Below, piece after piece: positions 47,414 to 56,112 of a DNA stretch of 64,000 nucleotides. Location: the NCBI GenBank assembly GCA_030679955.1, contig JAUXSF010000009.1:124001-188000 (forward strand). Reading direction: 5' to 3'. Below the pieces are notes generated by a model, which saw only the letters and a program-made list of their open reading frames with translations, searched no databases and had not been told where the DNA came from. Numbering within the stretch: position 1 is the stretch's first letter; each line of letters opens with the position of its first letter. The DNA is from Chlamydiales bacterium. GTDB taxonomy: Bacteria > Chlamydiota > Chlamydiia > Chlamydiales > JAJFMA01. Both the position numbers and the translations under genes were made by a program.

Positions 47414-49837
47414 AGGAGCGGCGTCAGGACAGGACTGAACCGGAGTGATTGTGCCTGATGTGTTGATCGTGCCTACGTTAGTAGAGTCTACATCGCATGG
47501 GTCCAAATTGAAGAGGCCATCAACCGGATTAATCAAAAGATATCCAGTGCTGCTATCGTTGTCGGTAAGTGTCACGCAAGCAGAAGGATTCGGAAGGGTC
47601 GATCCGATGGTTACGGCTACACCTGTATTGTCGGCTAGCGTGTTATCTGTAATCGAAGCATCAAGGAATGAATATTGCTCTATATCGATGCCTGAAGCAG
47701 CATTTGATGATAAGTTTTGACAATTGTTAATAGTGTTTCCAGAAATATCCAAAATGAACAGACCGATGCCTGTAGGAGCATAGCTGACAATTCCAGTCCC
47801 TTCACATCCTATGATCTCATTATCCGAGATGGATAAACTCAGCGCGGAAAAATCTTGATTGATAGCGATTCCGTTTGACGCATTTCCGATGCCTGAAATG
47901 ATGTTGTCACTGATTGTTATATCGCCAATTGCAGTGGATCCAGAGCTTATTACCGCGATGCCATTATCGCTGCATCCCGTGATGACGTTATTCGTTGCAG
48001 TTAGCAACAAAATATTGGCTGGCGTTGCAAGTACAAGTCCCGAGCCACCATTATTAGACATTGTGTTTGCTGATGCGGTGACTCCGAGAGTTCCAAAAGC
48101 ACCGGAGGTATGCAGATAAAGAGAATTCGATGTATTGCCTGTGAATATATTGTTCCGTAGTGCAATTGAGCAATTGTCGATAGTTCCACTCGATAGCACA
48201 ACTAAACTGGATCCTAGCGATGCCTGAGACCCTGTTCCGTTATTTATGATGGTGTTGCCAAGAATGTTGATATTGGCATTGACGGCGTTATCGAGATTAA
48301 ATCGGATACTTCCCGTCGTATTGCTATCGAACAAGTTATTCTCGATGCTAGCAGCAAACATATTGCTGTTCGCAACTATCTCCAGAGGCGTGCTAGAGAC
48401 GGATGTTTGCCCTCTGAAAATATTATTCGAGCAAAGAACAGAAGACGTTCCATTAAGATTCAAAAAAACGCCGTTAACGTTATCTAAAAACCTGTTGTTG
48501 GTTAAAGATATAGAGGTGTTCCCAGAAAAGTAGGCTTCGATCGGATAAGTAGTGGTGTTTTTGAACGTGCAATATGAGACGTCCAAGCTCTGGAGGTCGG
48601 TTCCATATATGGCATCGTTCAGGGCTGAACTAATGGTAAAGCCGCTTATTTCATTGTTAGCGGCCAATGTAACCGCATTGCCATCGGTATCGATATTGGT
48701 GTTCGTAATTATAGGTGAAGAACTGCTTAGCGCAGGAATCGTAATTGTCCCCACAGGTGTTAACACTGAGTGGCTGACGCCTGAGCCCCAGAACTTCTGA
48801 TTTGGTTTTAGAAAGATTCCTGAATCCATTCCTGCAGTAGTCCCGTCTCCTGGGAATACGTAGATAATGTTATTCGGAGAAGAGTTGTCTTGAGCTTGGG
48901 CCAAGCTATGGTAAGGGCTTTCGAAGGTGCCGTTGGACATGCCTGTATTATTGACGAACACAAAAATCAAGGGCAACCCTGTGGCAGGATCAATCGCGAG
49001 GTTGTTTTTTCGCGGGTTGTCCATAACAATAATCTCTTGTCTAGCCACAGGCTGTAACATTCGGTCATTTAACGTATTGGCCGCATAGTAAATGCGTTTC
49101 TGTTCTCTGGAGTTCGATTGAGGGCCAAAAGGGAAATTTAACGAAAGTTGCCCTTGGAACTTATTATGGAAAGTCCTGTCATAGGAGTCGCTAATTTCAA
49201 GAGTTAAGACGTCTTTGAGCGTGCAAGAAACCCTAGCTTTTGCACCACCGGCTCCGTGGCCAACTGATCCTTTGAAATAATAAGGGCCTACTGCAGCGTA
49301 AAAGTTAAGCGATTCAAATTTCCCAAAGTGATACCCCACTTCCGCGTCAGTCCCTTTCATGGCGCATTGATATTTTTGCGATATAAGTAAGTTATTGCCG
49401 GAAAAGGTTCCGAAAATGGGATCGTAGGGACTGCCGGTTGTTTTGCCAACGGGCAGATAGCCGTTAATACGAAAGTCAAATAGCTCACCGAGGGCTTCAA
49501 GACCTAATCCAAGTTGATTGGAACGTAAGCGGCCTCCATTTCTATAATCGTAATAAGTATTGATGCCATAAACGTGATTCCCACGTGGTGCTCTGATTCC
49601 ACAACCTATGTTGGTTGCCCATTTTCCGTTATTAAACACATGGCTTCTGGCATCAAAAAACGGAGTGACATCCCATTGCCCCTCGTCCGAGGACATGAAC
49701 ATTTCTAGTGTTGTATATCCATCTTTATAACCAATGCCGCCACCTTCAATATGGCGAAAGGCAGCTCGATAGGGTTGTGAAGCGGATGCAAAACCACTCA
49801 GAGATAGAATTAGAGCCAAAAAAATAAGACGAAACAT
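47402..49837 (-). CDS. Inverse-autotransporter-like outer membrane protein with parallel beta-helix passenger
   Basis: 811 residues. Signal peptide (about 1-19, ending ASAS). The N-terminal 25-235 has the pattern of the inverse autotransporter beta-barrel (intimin/invasin type): 'GGGIGYKDGYTTLEMFM', 'PFFDARSHVFNNGKWATNIGCGIR', 'YGINTYYDYR', 'LGLGLEALG'. After a linker, about 290-790 shows many short Asn/Gly/Ser-rich repeats of the type 'ISDNxIxGxGxxGI', typical of a right-handed parallel beta-helix. It is thus probably a surface protein with the barrel in the outer membrane and the helix outside. The Cys-rich end (CPDAAPCPP) runs into a 9-bp repeat. Confidence 0.85.
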   Translation of the reverse strand: MFRLIFLALILSLSGFASASQPYRAAFRHIEGGGIGYKDGYTTLEMFMSSDEGQWDVTPFFDARSHVFNNGKWATNIGCGIRAPRGNHVYGINTYYDYRNGGRLRSNQLGLGLEALGELFDFRINGYLPVGKTTGSPYDPIFGTFSGNNLLISQKYQCAMKGTDAEVGYHFGKFESLNFYAAVGPYYFKGSVGHGAGGAKARVSCTLKDVLTLEISDSYDRTFHNKFQGQLSLNFPFGPQSNSREQKRIYYAANTLNDRMLQPVARQEIIVMDNPRKNNLAIDPATGLPLIFVFVNNTGMSNGTFESPYHSLAQAQDNSSPNNIIYVFPGDGTTAGMDSGIFLKPNQKFWGSGVSHSVLTPVGTITIPALSSSSPIITNTNIDTDGNAVTLAANNEISGFTISSALNDAIYGTDLQSLDVSYCTFKNTTTYPIEAYFSGNTSISLTNNRFLDNVNGVFLNLNGTSSVLCSNNIFRGQTSVSSTPLEIVANSNMFAASIENNLFDSNTTGSIRFNLDNAVNANINILGNTIINNGTGSQASLGSSLVVLSSGTIDNCSIALRNNIFTGNTSNSLYLHTSGAFGTLGVTASANTMSNNGGSGLVLATPANILLLTATNNVITGCSDNGIAVISSGSTAIGDITISDNIISGIGNASNGIAINQDFSALSLSISDNEIIGCEGTGIVSYAPTGIGLFILDISGNTINNCQNLSSNAASGIDIEQYSFLDASITDNTLADNTGVAVTIGSTLPNPSACVTLTDNDSSTGYLLINPVDGLFNLDPCDVDSTNVGTINTSGTITPVQSCPDAAPCPP

Positions 49838-49912
49838 ACTATACCATAAAAAAAATATTTTTTATGCTAGCTAACAGAGTTATTAAAAATCAATTTTTCT
49901 GATTCAGGATAT

Positions 49913-50794
49913 CTAGATAAAAGTCCAAGCGACAAAACGGCTTTTCTTTTGACCTTGGCCCATATCTACTGTTCTAATTTCTTTGGGTCGCGCCTTTTCT
50001 AATGCGCGATAGATGGGTACAAGACTACTAGCTTTTGAAACAAGCGTTGTAAACCACTTGCAGTTGACGTGAGCACTCTCTTCAATCATTTGTTTGATAA
50101 ATGCCACTTCTCCACCAGGACACCACAACTCATTGCTTTGTCCCCCGAAATTCAGCGCTTTTGTGTGAACTTTTAAGTTTTTCCACTTCCTTTGAGTCGC
50201 AGCCTTTGCTTCAGCGCGTGTGGAGTGGAAAGGAGGGTTGCACATTGAGACGTCGTATATAGCGTCATCTTGTAAAACGCCTTGAAAAATGTTTGCAGAG
50301 GATTTTTGAAAACGAATTTCAATTGCTTCTGCAAGGTTATTTCGTGCGACGATGCCATTTGCTATTGATATAGCTTGCGGTTCAATATCTGTACCCACAA
50401 AACTCCATCCATATTCTCGATGACCTATGAGAGGATAGATGCAATTTGCACCTACACCGATATCTATGACGGAGATGTTTTTTCCTTTAGGAATGATTCC
50501 CCTGTTGGTAACGGCCAGTAAATCTGCAATGTGATGGATATAATCTGCTCGACCGGGAATGGGAGGGCAAAGGAAATGTTCGGGTATGTCCCATGCAATG
50601 TTGTAAAAGAGCTTTAGAATAGCTTTATTCAGAGCTTTAACGGCAATGGGATCAGCAAAATCCATAGATTCATTTCCATAGCTATTTATCGCTATAAATT
50701 TGGTTAAATCAGGACAGCTTTTTGTGAGCGCCTTAAAATCATAGGGTGCTCTATGCCTGCTTCTAGGGTGTAATTCTGTTTTAATCTGTGCCAT
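49913..50794 (-). CDS. rlmF: 23S rRNA (adenine(1618)-N(6))-methyltransferase
   Basis: SAM-dependent methylation of A1618 in 23S rRNA. 293 residues. Recognisable: start 'LHPRSRHRAPYDFKAL' (family 'LHPRNRHRGRYDF'), 'WDIPEHFLCPPIPGRADYIHHIADLL', the SAM site 'VIDIGVGANCIYPLIG', and the catalytic motif 'CNPPFHSTRAEA'. Normal length, no neighbours with related function; a small coiled-coil gene lies just upstream on the same strand. Confidence 0.95.
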   Translation of the reverse strand: MAQIKTELHPRSRHRAPYDFKALTKSCPDLTKFIAINSYGNESMDFADPIAVKALNKAILKLFYNIAWDIPEHFLCPPIPGRADYIHHIADLLAVTNRGIIPKGKNISVIDIGVGANCIYPLIGHREYGWSFVGTDIEPQAISIANGIVARNNLAEAIEIRFQKSSANIFQGVLQDDAIYDVSMCNPPFHSTRAEAKAATQRKWKNLKVHTKALNFGGQSNELWCPGGEVAFIKQMIEESAHVNCKWFTTLVSKASSLVPIYRALEKARPKEIRTVDMGQGQKKSRFVAWTFI

Positions 50795-50807
50795 TTACAC
50801 TCAAAAC

Positions 50808-51032
50808 TCAGACCTTTTTTACATGCGCACGGATTTCATCAGCAATTTTCTGCATTTCGACAACGATCTCATTTGTTGGCGTTAAGCGTTTGCACAATTT
50901 GCGTAGTCGGGTACTCATTCTGTTCAAACTTTGTGCAGACGAAGCATATTCTTGCTTATTGGCCGTTAATTCAGCATTTAACCTTGTAAGTTCTTCAATT
51001 TTCAGCTTCAATTCAGTAATTTCTGCGTCCAT
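50808..51032 (-). CDS. Small coiled-coil protein
   Basis: 74 residues from ATG 51032 (AAGGA at the right distance; the ATG at 51038 is too close to it). Almost fully helical: 'EITELKLKIEELTRLNAELTANKQEYA' is a regular heptad pattern. Not recognised. Upstream of rlmF, 13 bp apart, probably co-transcribed. Confidence 0.55.
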   Translation of the reverse strand: MDAEITELKLKIEELTRLNAELTANKQEYASSAQSLNRMSTRLRKLCKRLTPTNEIVVEMQKIADEIRAHVKKV

Positions 51033-51172
51033 TCTCATCCTTAATAAATTTAATTAAACATACCTCTTCAAAGCGAAAAAGTCATTAAAAATTGCATATT
51101 ATATTAAAATTTAATCTTGGATCACGCCCAGGAAAGGCGGCAATGACCACCCTAAAGCAGCCATAAACTTCT

Positions 51173-51196
51173 GTCCATAAGGTCCATAGAGTCCAT
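51173..51196 (-). repeat. 9-bp-unit repeat, copy 4 (inverted relative to copy 5)
   Basis: GTCCATAAG-GTCCATAGA-GTCCAT, i.e. TGGACTCTA-TGGACCTTA-TGGAC on the minus strand. Together with 53251-53293 it brackets the phosphatase gene as an inverted pair. Confidence 0.75.
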
Positions 51197-51241
51197 GAAT
51201 TTTCGTAATGAAATTGAAGAGTTGGACTACAGGCAGCTAGA

Positions 51242-53104
51242 TTAGGCGGCAGCGACCCATTGAGCTTCTCCGGTAGGGCCAGGAGGAAGAACAAAGGTTG
51301 ATATTGCCTTGCCTAAATTAGAGACGCGTTTGGAGGTACCCATCACTCGTTCCCTGGCGCCCCCTTGGGACAGGATTCTAACTCTTGCATCAACGGCTAA
51401 TTTTAAAGCTCTAAAACCAGTATTATCTTCAACAACGCGGCACGCATTACCATTTTCACTCATTAAATCCCGACCCCATTGCGCCAATATAGCTCTGGCT
51501 CGTGACCCCGTCACGCCCTCGGCATCGACGCTTACTTTTAATTTATTAAAAGTAATTAGCGCAGCTAATAGACCGGTTCTGTCTTTCCCACTGAAGCAGT
51601 TAATACTTAAGAGAGCATCTAGGTCAAGTAACAACATGGCAGCCTGTTCAGCTGTATCAAAGCCTCCTTTAGATTCTTTACCCAACGTGTTTTCGAGATT
51701 TTCAAAGCGTTGCATCATATCTAGAGCTTCGTTTAGTTGACCACTGGCATAAAGCTTCTCGGATTTTGCTTCTATTAGGGGTCGCATTTTCTCTATCGCT
51801 TGCTCATTGATACTGCGCTGAGGGCCTTTGTTTTCAGTGTTTCCTTGAGCTGAGATGTTAAAGAAGACTACATCCAATGTTTTACTAATGGCTTTACCCT
51901 CGTCATCGCTGATACTAACGGGTAAATGAATCTTGCCGTCCAAATCCATAAAGGGACCTTTACCGTCGAAAACCAGCTCTTTACCATCGAAAGTTGCGTA
52001 GATATCCTGCATGTCCAGCATTTGATTGGCTTCGTTGATAACAAAGTCCCCTTCACGTTTGGGTGGTTTCATGGCGTCTAGCATACTTACCCTGCTGAAA
52101 CTCACTTTGTCATTTTCAGCTAAAAACAGTTTTAAAGATTCGGGTGAGTGAGAGCTGAGATGCGCTGCAAAATCCTGTAAAGCCTGGTTTTCCAGCACCC
52201 AATGACGTTCAACAATGGTAAAATCTATTTTTTTCTTGAGCTCGTCTAAAGGCGCGCTACTGGTCTTCTTACTGATTCCAAAGGCGCCCTCTAACATTTT
52301 CCATTGATTAGGCGTGATCTGCTCTAGATCGTTATAGGATTTTAATTCTGCCTTTAGTTGTTTAAGCGCAGGTAAACTGGTGGAGCCGGTACGGTAGTCA
52401 TGTACAGCACCTGAACGATTAATATTGGAGGTTATCTCTCCTTTTTGCTCCACAACTTGTGTACGTAAATTGACGCACGCAGGTAAAAACTTTTGATGAG
52501 CCTCCTCAAGGGGCACGGTTTCCAAAAGCCTTCTGTACGAAGCGCTAGCAGCCCAGGTAGCTCCAGAGGCGATGGTCGACTTTACCTGTACAAGATTGTC
52601 TTCAGTAAGTTTTAGCTGTGCATGAGCGACCTCATCATTAGGATTTTGAGATATGTGTTGTTTCAATGATTCTATTCGATCTTCATGGCTCTTGAGCAGT
52701 ATCGTCATCACGTTGGTTCTATTGACTACCTCTTTACCAACCTCACGATCATCCATACGAAAAGTAGCTTCTAAAACCTCGCCCCGCACGACACTATGGA
52801 GATTATTCTGTGCGTCCGCGTCAAAACGTTGCAACACGTCAACATCAAAAGGTATTTGGCTCGTGTTAGCTGGTGGTCGTACCGACATACGCCGCGTTTT
52901 CATGTTGGAAAGTATGCTGGATGCGCGATTTGTCGCTGCTTTTGGACCTGCACTCACGAGGCGAGATATTCTGTTTCCTTTTTTTTTGACCTTGAGATCG
53001 TCATTAGATTTGAGATTATTCGTGTTATTACTATTAACATTTCCGATGTCACTATGATCTGTAGAAGAACTGAAGTCTGAATTTTTACCAATCTCCATCC
53101 GCAT
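51242..53104 (-). CDS. Candidate SopB/IpgD-type phosphoinositide phosphatase effector
   Basis: 620 residues (ATG 53098 two codons later is equally possible). The key motif is INCFSGKDRTGLLAAL: Cys503 and Arg509 form a CX5R active site of the CxSGKDRTG subtype found in SopB/SigD, IpgD and inositol polyphosphate 4-phosphatases. A preceding 'VVFFNISAQGNTE' (about 412-424) resembles the conserved FN.GVNE region of SopB, and 'EDNTGFRALKLAVDAR' follows. The N-terminal 90 residues are Ser/Asn/Lys-rich and disordered-looking, and the middle is coiled-coil, as in type III effectors; there is no signal peptide. Dephosphorylation of host phosphoinositides is inference. An AT-rich leader lies upstream and 9-bp repeats flank both sides. 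Confidence 0.8.
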   Translation of the reverse strand: MRMEIGKNSDFSSSTDHSDIGNVNSNNTNNLKSNDDLKVKKKGNRISRLVSAGPKAATNRASSILSNMKTRRMSVRPPANTSQIPFDVDVLQRFDADAQNNLHSVVRGEVLEATFRMDDREVGKEVVNRTNVMTILLKSHEDRIESLKQHISQNPNDEVAHAQLKLTEDNLVQVKSTIASGATWAASASYRRLLETVPLEEAHQKFLPACVNLRTQVVEQKGEITSNINRSGAVHDYRTGSTSLPALKQLKAELKSYNDLEQITPNQWKMLEGAFGISKKTSSAPLDELKKKIDFTIVERHWVLENQALQDFAAHLSSHSPESLKLFLAENDKVSFSRVSMLDAMKPPKREGDFVINEANQMLDMQDIYATFDGKELVFDGKGPFMDLDGKIHLPVSISDDEGKAISKTLDVVFFNISAQGNTENKGPQRSINEQAIEKMRPLIEAKSEKLYASGQLNEALDMMQRFENLENTLGKESKGGFDTAEQAAMLLLDLDALLSINCFSGKDRTGLLAALITFNKLKVSVDAEGVTGSRARAILAQWGRDLMSENGNACRVVEDNTGFRALKLAVDARVRILSQGGARERVMGTSKRVSNLGKAISTFVLPPGPTGEAQWVAAA

Positions 53105-53250
53105 ACCTAGACATTTATTTTAATATTGGCCAAATAACCTGTATAATTATATTTTAATTCATCATAAATTAAAATCATACTAACCTTAATTACTTCGGAC
53201 AAGACCAAACTATTGGTAAAAAACGCGGCGTGGATAATGAAGGAGAGAAA

Positions 53251-53293
53251 TGGACTCGATGGACCTTATGGACGATATGGACCTTGTGGACAG
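53251..53293 (+). repeat. 9-bp-unit repeat, copy 5
   Basis: TGGACTCGA, TGGACCTTA, TGGACGATA, TGGACCTTG, TGGACAGA: nearly identical in unit order to copy 1 at 36973. Confidence 0.85.
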
Positions 53294-53403
53294 AGGTTTA
53301 GATTGATTGTCTTATCGGCCTGATCGTACGATTTTACCTTGTGTTTAAATAAAGATATAAGCAATATGATCTATACACAAATAAAATTACATCTCAGGAA
53401 CTA

Positions 53404-54714
53404 ATGTCGTTTAAAAATCTCAACCTCCAGCCCGAAATCGTTCAAGCTGTCGAAGAAAAAGGCTACACAGAAGCAACTCCCATCCAACTCAAGGTGATTC
53501 CTCTTATTATTGAGAGACACGATATTCTAGCGAGTGCGCAGACTGGTACGGGCAAAACGGCTGGTTTTACGCTACCTCTTCTACAAGTGTTGATGAATAC
53601 CAGAAAAAAAGAACAAAAGCCTGCGGTACGCGCCCTTGTACTTACTCCGACACGCGAGCTTGCCTCTCAAATTGGCGAGAATGTTAAAGCCTATGGAAAG
53701 CATCTCCCCTTCAGAACGCAGGTGATTTTTGGCGGCGTCAACATTAACGCACAGATCCAAAAACTGCAGAGAGGAGCCGACATTCTCATTGCAACACCTG
53801 GAAGGCTATTGGATCTCGTATCGCAGGGAGTTATAAATCTTTCTCAGATAGAAATTTTAGTCCTCGACGAAGCGGACCGAATGCTGGATATGGGATTCAT
53901 CCATGACATTAAGAAGATCCTCAAATTAGTGCCTGCTCAGAGGCAAAATTTACTGTTTTCAGCCACCTTCTCTGCAGAAATCAAGAAACTGGCCGCCGGC
54001 ATTCTAAAAAACCCTCAAACAGTCGAAGTGGCCAAACAAAACGCGACCGCAGATCTTATAACGCACACTATTTATCCAGTTGACAATAAGCGTAAAAGAG
54101 AGCTTCTCTCGTTTTTGATCAGCACAAATAAGTGGGAACAGGTTTTAGTTTTTACCCGTACCAAACATGGCGCCAACAAGCTCGCCAAGCAATTAAGCAT
54201 GGATGGGATTATCTCTGAGGCAATCCATGGTAACAAAAGCCAATCTGCACGGACTAAAGCGCTCGCTGATTTTAAATCGGGTAAGCTTAAAGTTCTTGTT
54301 GCGACGGATATTGCTGCACGAGGCCTCGACATCGACCAGCTGCCTCATGTGGTGAATTTTGAGCTTCCAAACGTTCCCGAAGATTACGTTCACCGCATTG
54401 GGCGAACCGGTCGCTGCGGAAACGAGGGATGGGCGTGTTCGCTTGTATGCGTCGATGAACTTCACCTGCTGGCAGCCATTGAAAGGCTCTTGAAGCACCA
54501 GATTCCAAAAAAGCTAGAAACTGGTTTTGAGGTTGATCAATCTATTGCTGCGGAACCGATTCCAAATGGAAGAAACACGCACTCTCCAAGGCAAGGACAA
54601 GGACAGGGACGCGGCCCCAAACCACAAAGCACTTTCTCTCCTCGCAGGCAAAATGCCTCACGCCCCAGGACGACAGAGAAATCAAAATTCGGCCAGCCTT
54701 CCAGATCTAGGTAA
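53404..54714 (+). CDS. rhlE: DEAD-box RNA helicase, RhlE type
   Basis: ATP-dependent RNA unwinding, usually in ribosome assembly or RNA decay. 436 residues. Motifs in order: Q-motif '[14 protein letters not shown]', [19 protein letters not shown], '[13 protein letters not shown]', SAT, '[11 protein letters not shown]', 'HRIGRTGR'. The basic Gly/Gln/Arg-rich tail (about 385-436) is normal for RhlE. Monocistronic, following a 9-bp repeat array. Confidence 0.95.
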   Translation: MSFKNLNLQPEIVQAVEEKGYTEATPIQLKVIPLIIERHDILASAQTGTGKTAGFTLPLLQVLMNTRKKEQKPAVRALVLTPTRELASQIGENVKAYGKHLPFRTQVIFGGVNINAQIQKLQRGADILIATPGRLLDLVSQGVINLSQIEILVLDEADRMLDMGFIHDIKKILKLVPAQRQNLLFSATFSAEIKKLAAGILKNPQTVEVAKQNATADLITHTIYPVDNKRKRELLSFLISTNKWEQVLVFTRTKHGANKLAKQLSMDGIISEAIHGNKSQSARTKALADFKSGKLKVLVATDIAARGLDIDQLPHVVNFELPNVPEDYVHRIGRTGRCGNEGWACSLVCVDELHLLAAIERLLKHQIPKKLETGFEVDQSIAAEPIPNGRNTHSPRQGQGQGRGPKPQSTFSPRRQNASRPRTTEKSKFGQPSRSR

Positions 54715-54743
54715 CCTCAACTATCCTTTTTGCGACAAGGGCG

Positions 54744-54779
54744 GGAATGGGGACAATATAATATGGACCTTATGTACAG
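54744..54779 (+). repeat. 9-bp-unit repeat, copy 6 (degenerate)
   Basis: GGAATGGGGACAATATAATA then TGGACCTTATGTACAG: the same TGGACCTTA core in eroded surroundings, between two convergent genes. Confidence 0.5.
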
Positions 54780-54816
54780 GAAATCATTTACCAAAGACGT
54801 CAAACAATCATCAAGG

Positions 54817-55188
54817 CTAGTATCCCCTGTCTAGCGCTTGACGAACTACCTCACGATATTTATTCCGCTGTTGCCTTGCACCTTCCGTGGTTTGGTGAGG
54901 CGTTTTGCATTCAGGGCAGTAAAATACACCCATTATTTCAGGATCATTGGCCAATAACCGCACTGTTTTACGATCAGCGCGCGAGCTAGTGTCATAACAC
55001 CGTGAGCAAATCTCCACACCATTACAGTACAGAATTCCGTTCTTCCACTCCGTGCTTTCGTAATCGTCCACTTTTCTTAACAAATTACGATTAATATTCC
55101 TGATCGTTACAGCACTTTCTTTTTCCTGTTCCAACTCATTTTGAACAATGAATAAGTTGTTCTCTAGGAGCTTATAGTTTTTTTCCAC
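54817..55188 (-). CDS. Small zinc-ribbon protein with coiled-coil N-terminus
   Basis: 123 residues. Residues 1-45 form a helical, heptad-like region; then 'CSRC' and 'CPEC' about 30 residues apart make a likely four-cysteine zinc site. Not recognised. Its start overlaps the 3' end of the small membrane protein gene by 25 bp, suggesting coupled translation. Confidence 0.6.
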   Translation of the reverse strand: MEKNYKLLENNLFIVQNELEQEKESAVTIRNINRNLLRKVDDYESTEWKNGILYCNGVEICSRCYDTSSRADRKTVRLLANDPEIMGVFYCPECKTPHQTTEGARQQRNKYREVVRQALDRGY

Positions 55189-55364
55189 ACAAATGGAACA
55201 GCGTTCTTAAATATAATATAGCCAAACTTAAGAAACTTAATTATTTGTTGCGGGAAAGCTGCAAAAAAATTCATTACAGGCTTAATGAAACCAACAATAA
55301 CTAGTATAGCCGCAATCAAGCCTGCAATTTCATAAATCCAATTTTTTAAAAATTCATAGTCCAT
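55164..55364 (-). CDS. Small membrane protein
   Basis: 66 residues, one hydrophobic segment (about 8-28: 'YEIAGLIAAILVIVGFIKPV') and an amphipathic, aromatic-rich rest. Not recognised. Weak ribosome-binding site. It overlaps the zinc-ribbon gene and may work with it. Confidence 0.5.
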   Translation of the reverse strand: MDYEFLKNWIYEIAGLIAAILVIVGFIKPVMNFFAAFPQQIIKFLKFGYIIFKNAVPFVWKKTISS

Positions 55365-55381
55365 TTTTTTCTCGCGTTAAT

Positions 55382-55684
55382 TTAAGAAAGTCTCAAGTTT
55401 AACCCCATGGCAATGCACAATGAAACAAGTGTATGCCATTTAGGATTACCTGCACCCGAAAGGGTTTTGTAGAGGCTTTCCCGCCCAACGTGAGCTTTTT
55501 TCGCTAATGCACCTACACCGCCTTGCGCTTCTGCTACGTTTCGTAAAGCGATTAAAAAAAGATGTTGCGACTCTTCATCGCCTTTAAGGCTTTCTTCTAA
55601 AGCTGCATTTAAGTACGCGACAGCTTCATCGTGATCAGCTAAATGCTCGAGTAGAAATTCTTGATATTTTTTACTTCTTGCCAT
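55382..55684 (-). CDS. HigA-like antitoxin (COG3636-type HTH)
   Basis: 100 residues. The family start 'EFLLEHLADHDEAVAYLNAALEE', the helix-turn-helix 'GVGALAKKAHVGRESLYKTLSGAGNPKWHTLV' and the end 'GLNLRLS' are those of addiction-module antidotes that accompany RelE-like (DUF891/Gp49) toxins. Antitoxin second in the operon, overlapping the toxin gene by 14 bp, as usual for HigBA. Confidence 0.9.
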   Translation of the reverse strand: MARSKKYQEFLLEHLADHDEAVAYLNAALEESLKGDEESQHLFLIALRNVAEAQGGVGALAKKAHVGRESLYKTLSGAGNPKWHTLVSLCIAMGLNLRLS

Positions 55685-56024
55685 GACCTATCTCCCTTGA
55701 TTGATAATCCTTCAAATACTCCTTTGCTTTAACGATGTCTCTTTCTTGGGTGCCCTTATCACCACCACAAAGAAGCAAGATGACTTTGTTCCCAATCTTC
55801 CCATAATAAATTCTAATCCCTGGGCCATAATGAATCCTAAGCTCGCAAACTCCTTCTTGTAGAGTTTTGCAATCGCCAAAATTTCCAACCCTCAAGCGAT
55901 CAAGCCTTGTGAGGATTTTGGCTCGAGTATGAATCTCTTTGATATCCTTAATCCAGATCTCAAAGGGTCGCTTGCCAGTGGCGGTTTCGTAGAGTTCAAT
56001 TTCTATTTCGTTCATATAATTCAT
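55671..56024 (-). CDS. HigB/RelE-superfamily toxin (Gp49-like)
   Basis: 117 residues (ATG 56015 gives 114). Recognisable core: 'PFEIWIKDIKEIHTRAKILTRLDRLRVGNFGDCKTLQEGVCELRIHYGPGIRIYYGKIGNKVILLLCGGDKGTQERDIVKAKEYLKDY' shortened here to its ends 'FEIWIKDIK' and 'LLCGGDKGTQ'. This is the pattern of ribosome-dependent mRNA interferases. First gene of the module. The start codon lies inside a perfect inverted repeat (56023-56044), a likely operator. Confidence 0.92.
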   Translation of the reverse strand: MNYMNEIEIELYETATGKRPFEIWIKDIKEIHTRAKILTRLDRLRVGNFGDCKTLQEGVCELRIHYGPGIRIYYGKIGNKVILLLCGGDKGTQERDIVKAKEYLKDYQSREIGHGKK

Positions 56025-56044
56025 TGTATCTTTTGGGATACAAT
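56023..56044. promoter_or_regulatory. Palindromic operator at the start of the HigBA module
   Basis: ATTGTATC-cctttt type spacer-GATACAAT: perfect 8-bp arms (56023-56030, 56037-56044) with a 6-bp spacer. It overlaps the start codon region of the toxin gene, fitting autorepression by the HTH antitoxin. Confidence 0.6.
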
Positions 56045-56112
56045 AATTTCAAGTGAAGATTAACCCGCTTGCTCTGAGTGTGATGAAGGTTCCCAGTTAT
56101 CTGCCCATGGCT

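Noticed and set aside
47445-48800. Several plus-strand frames opposite the beta-helix protein
   Set aside because: Produced by the regular repeats of the true gene on the other strand.
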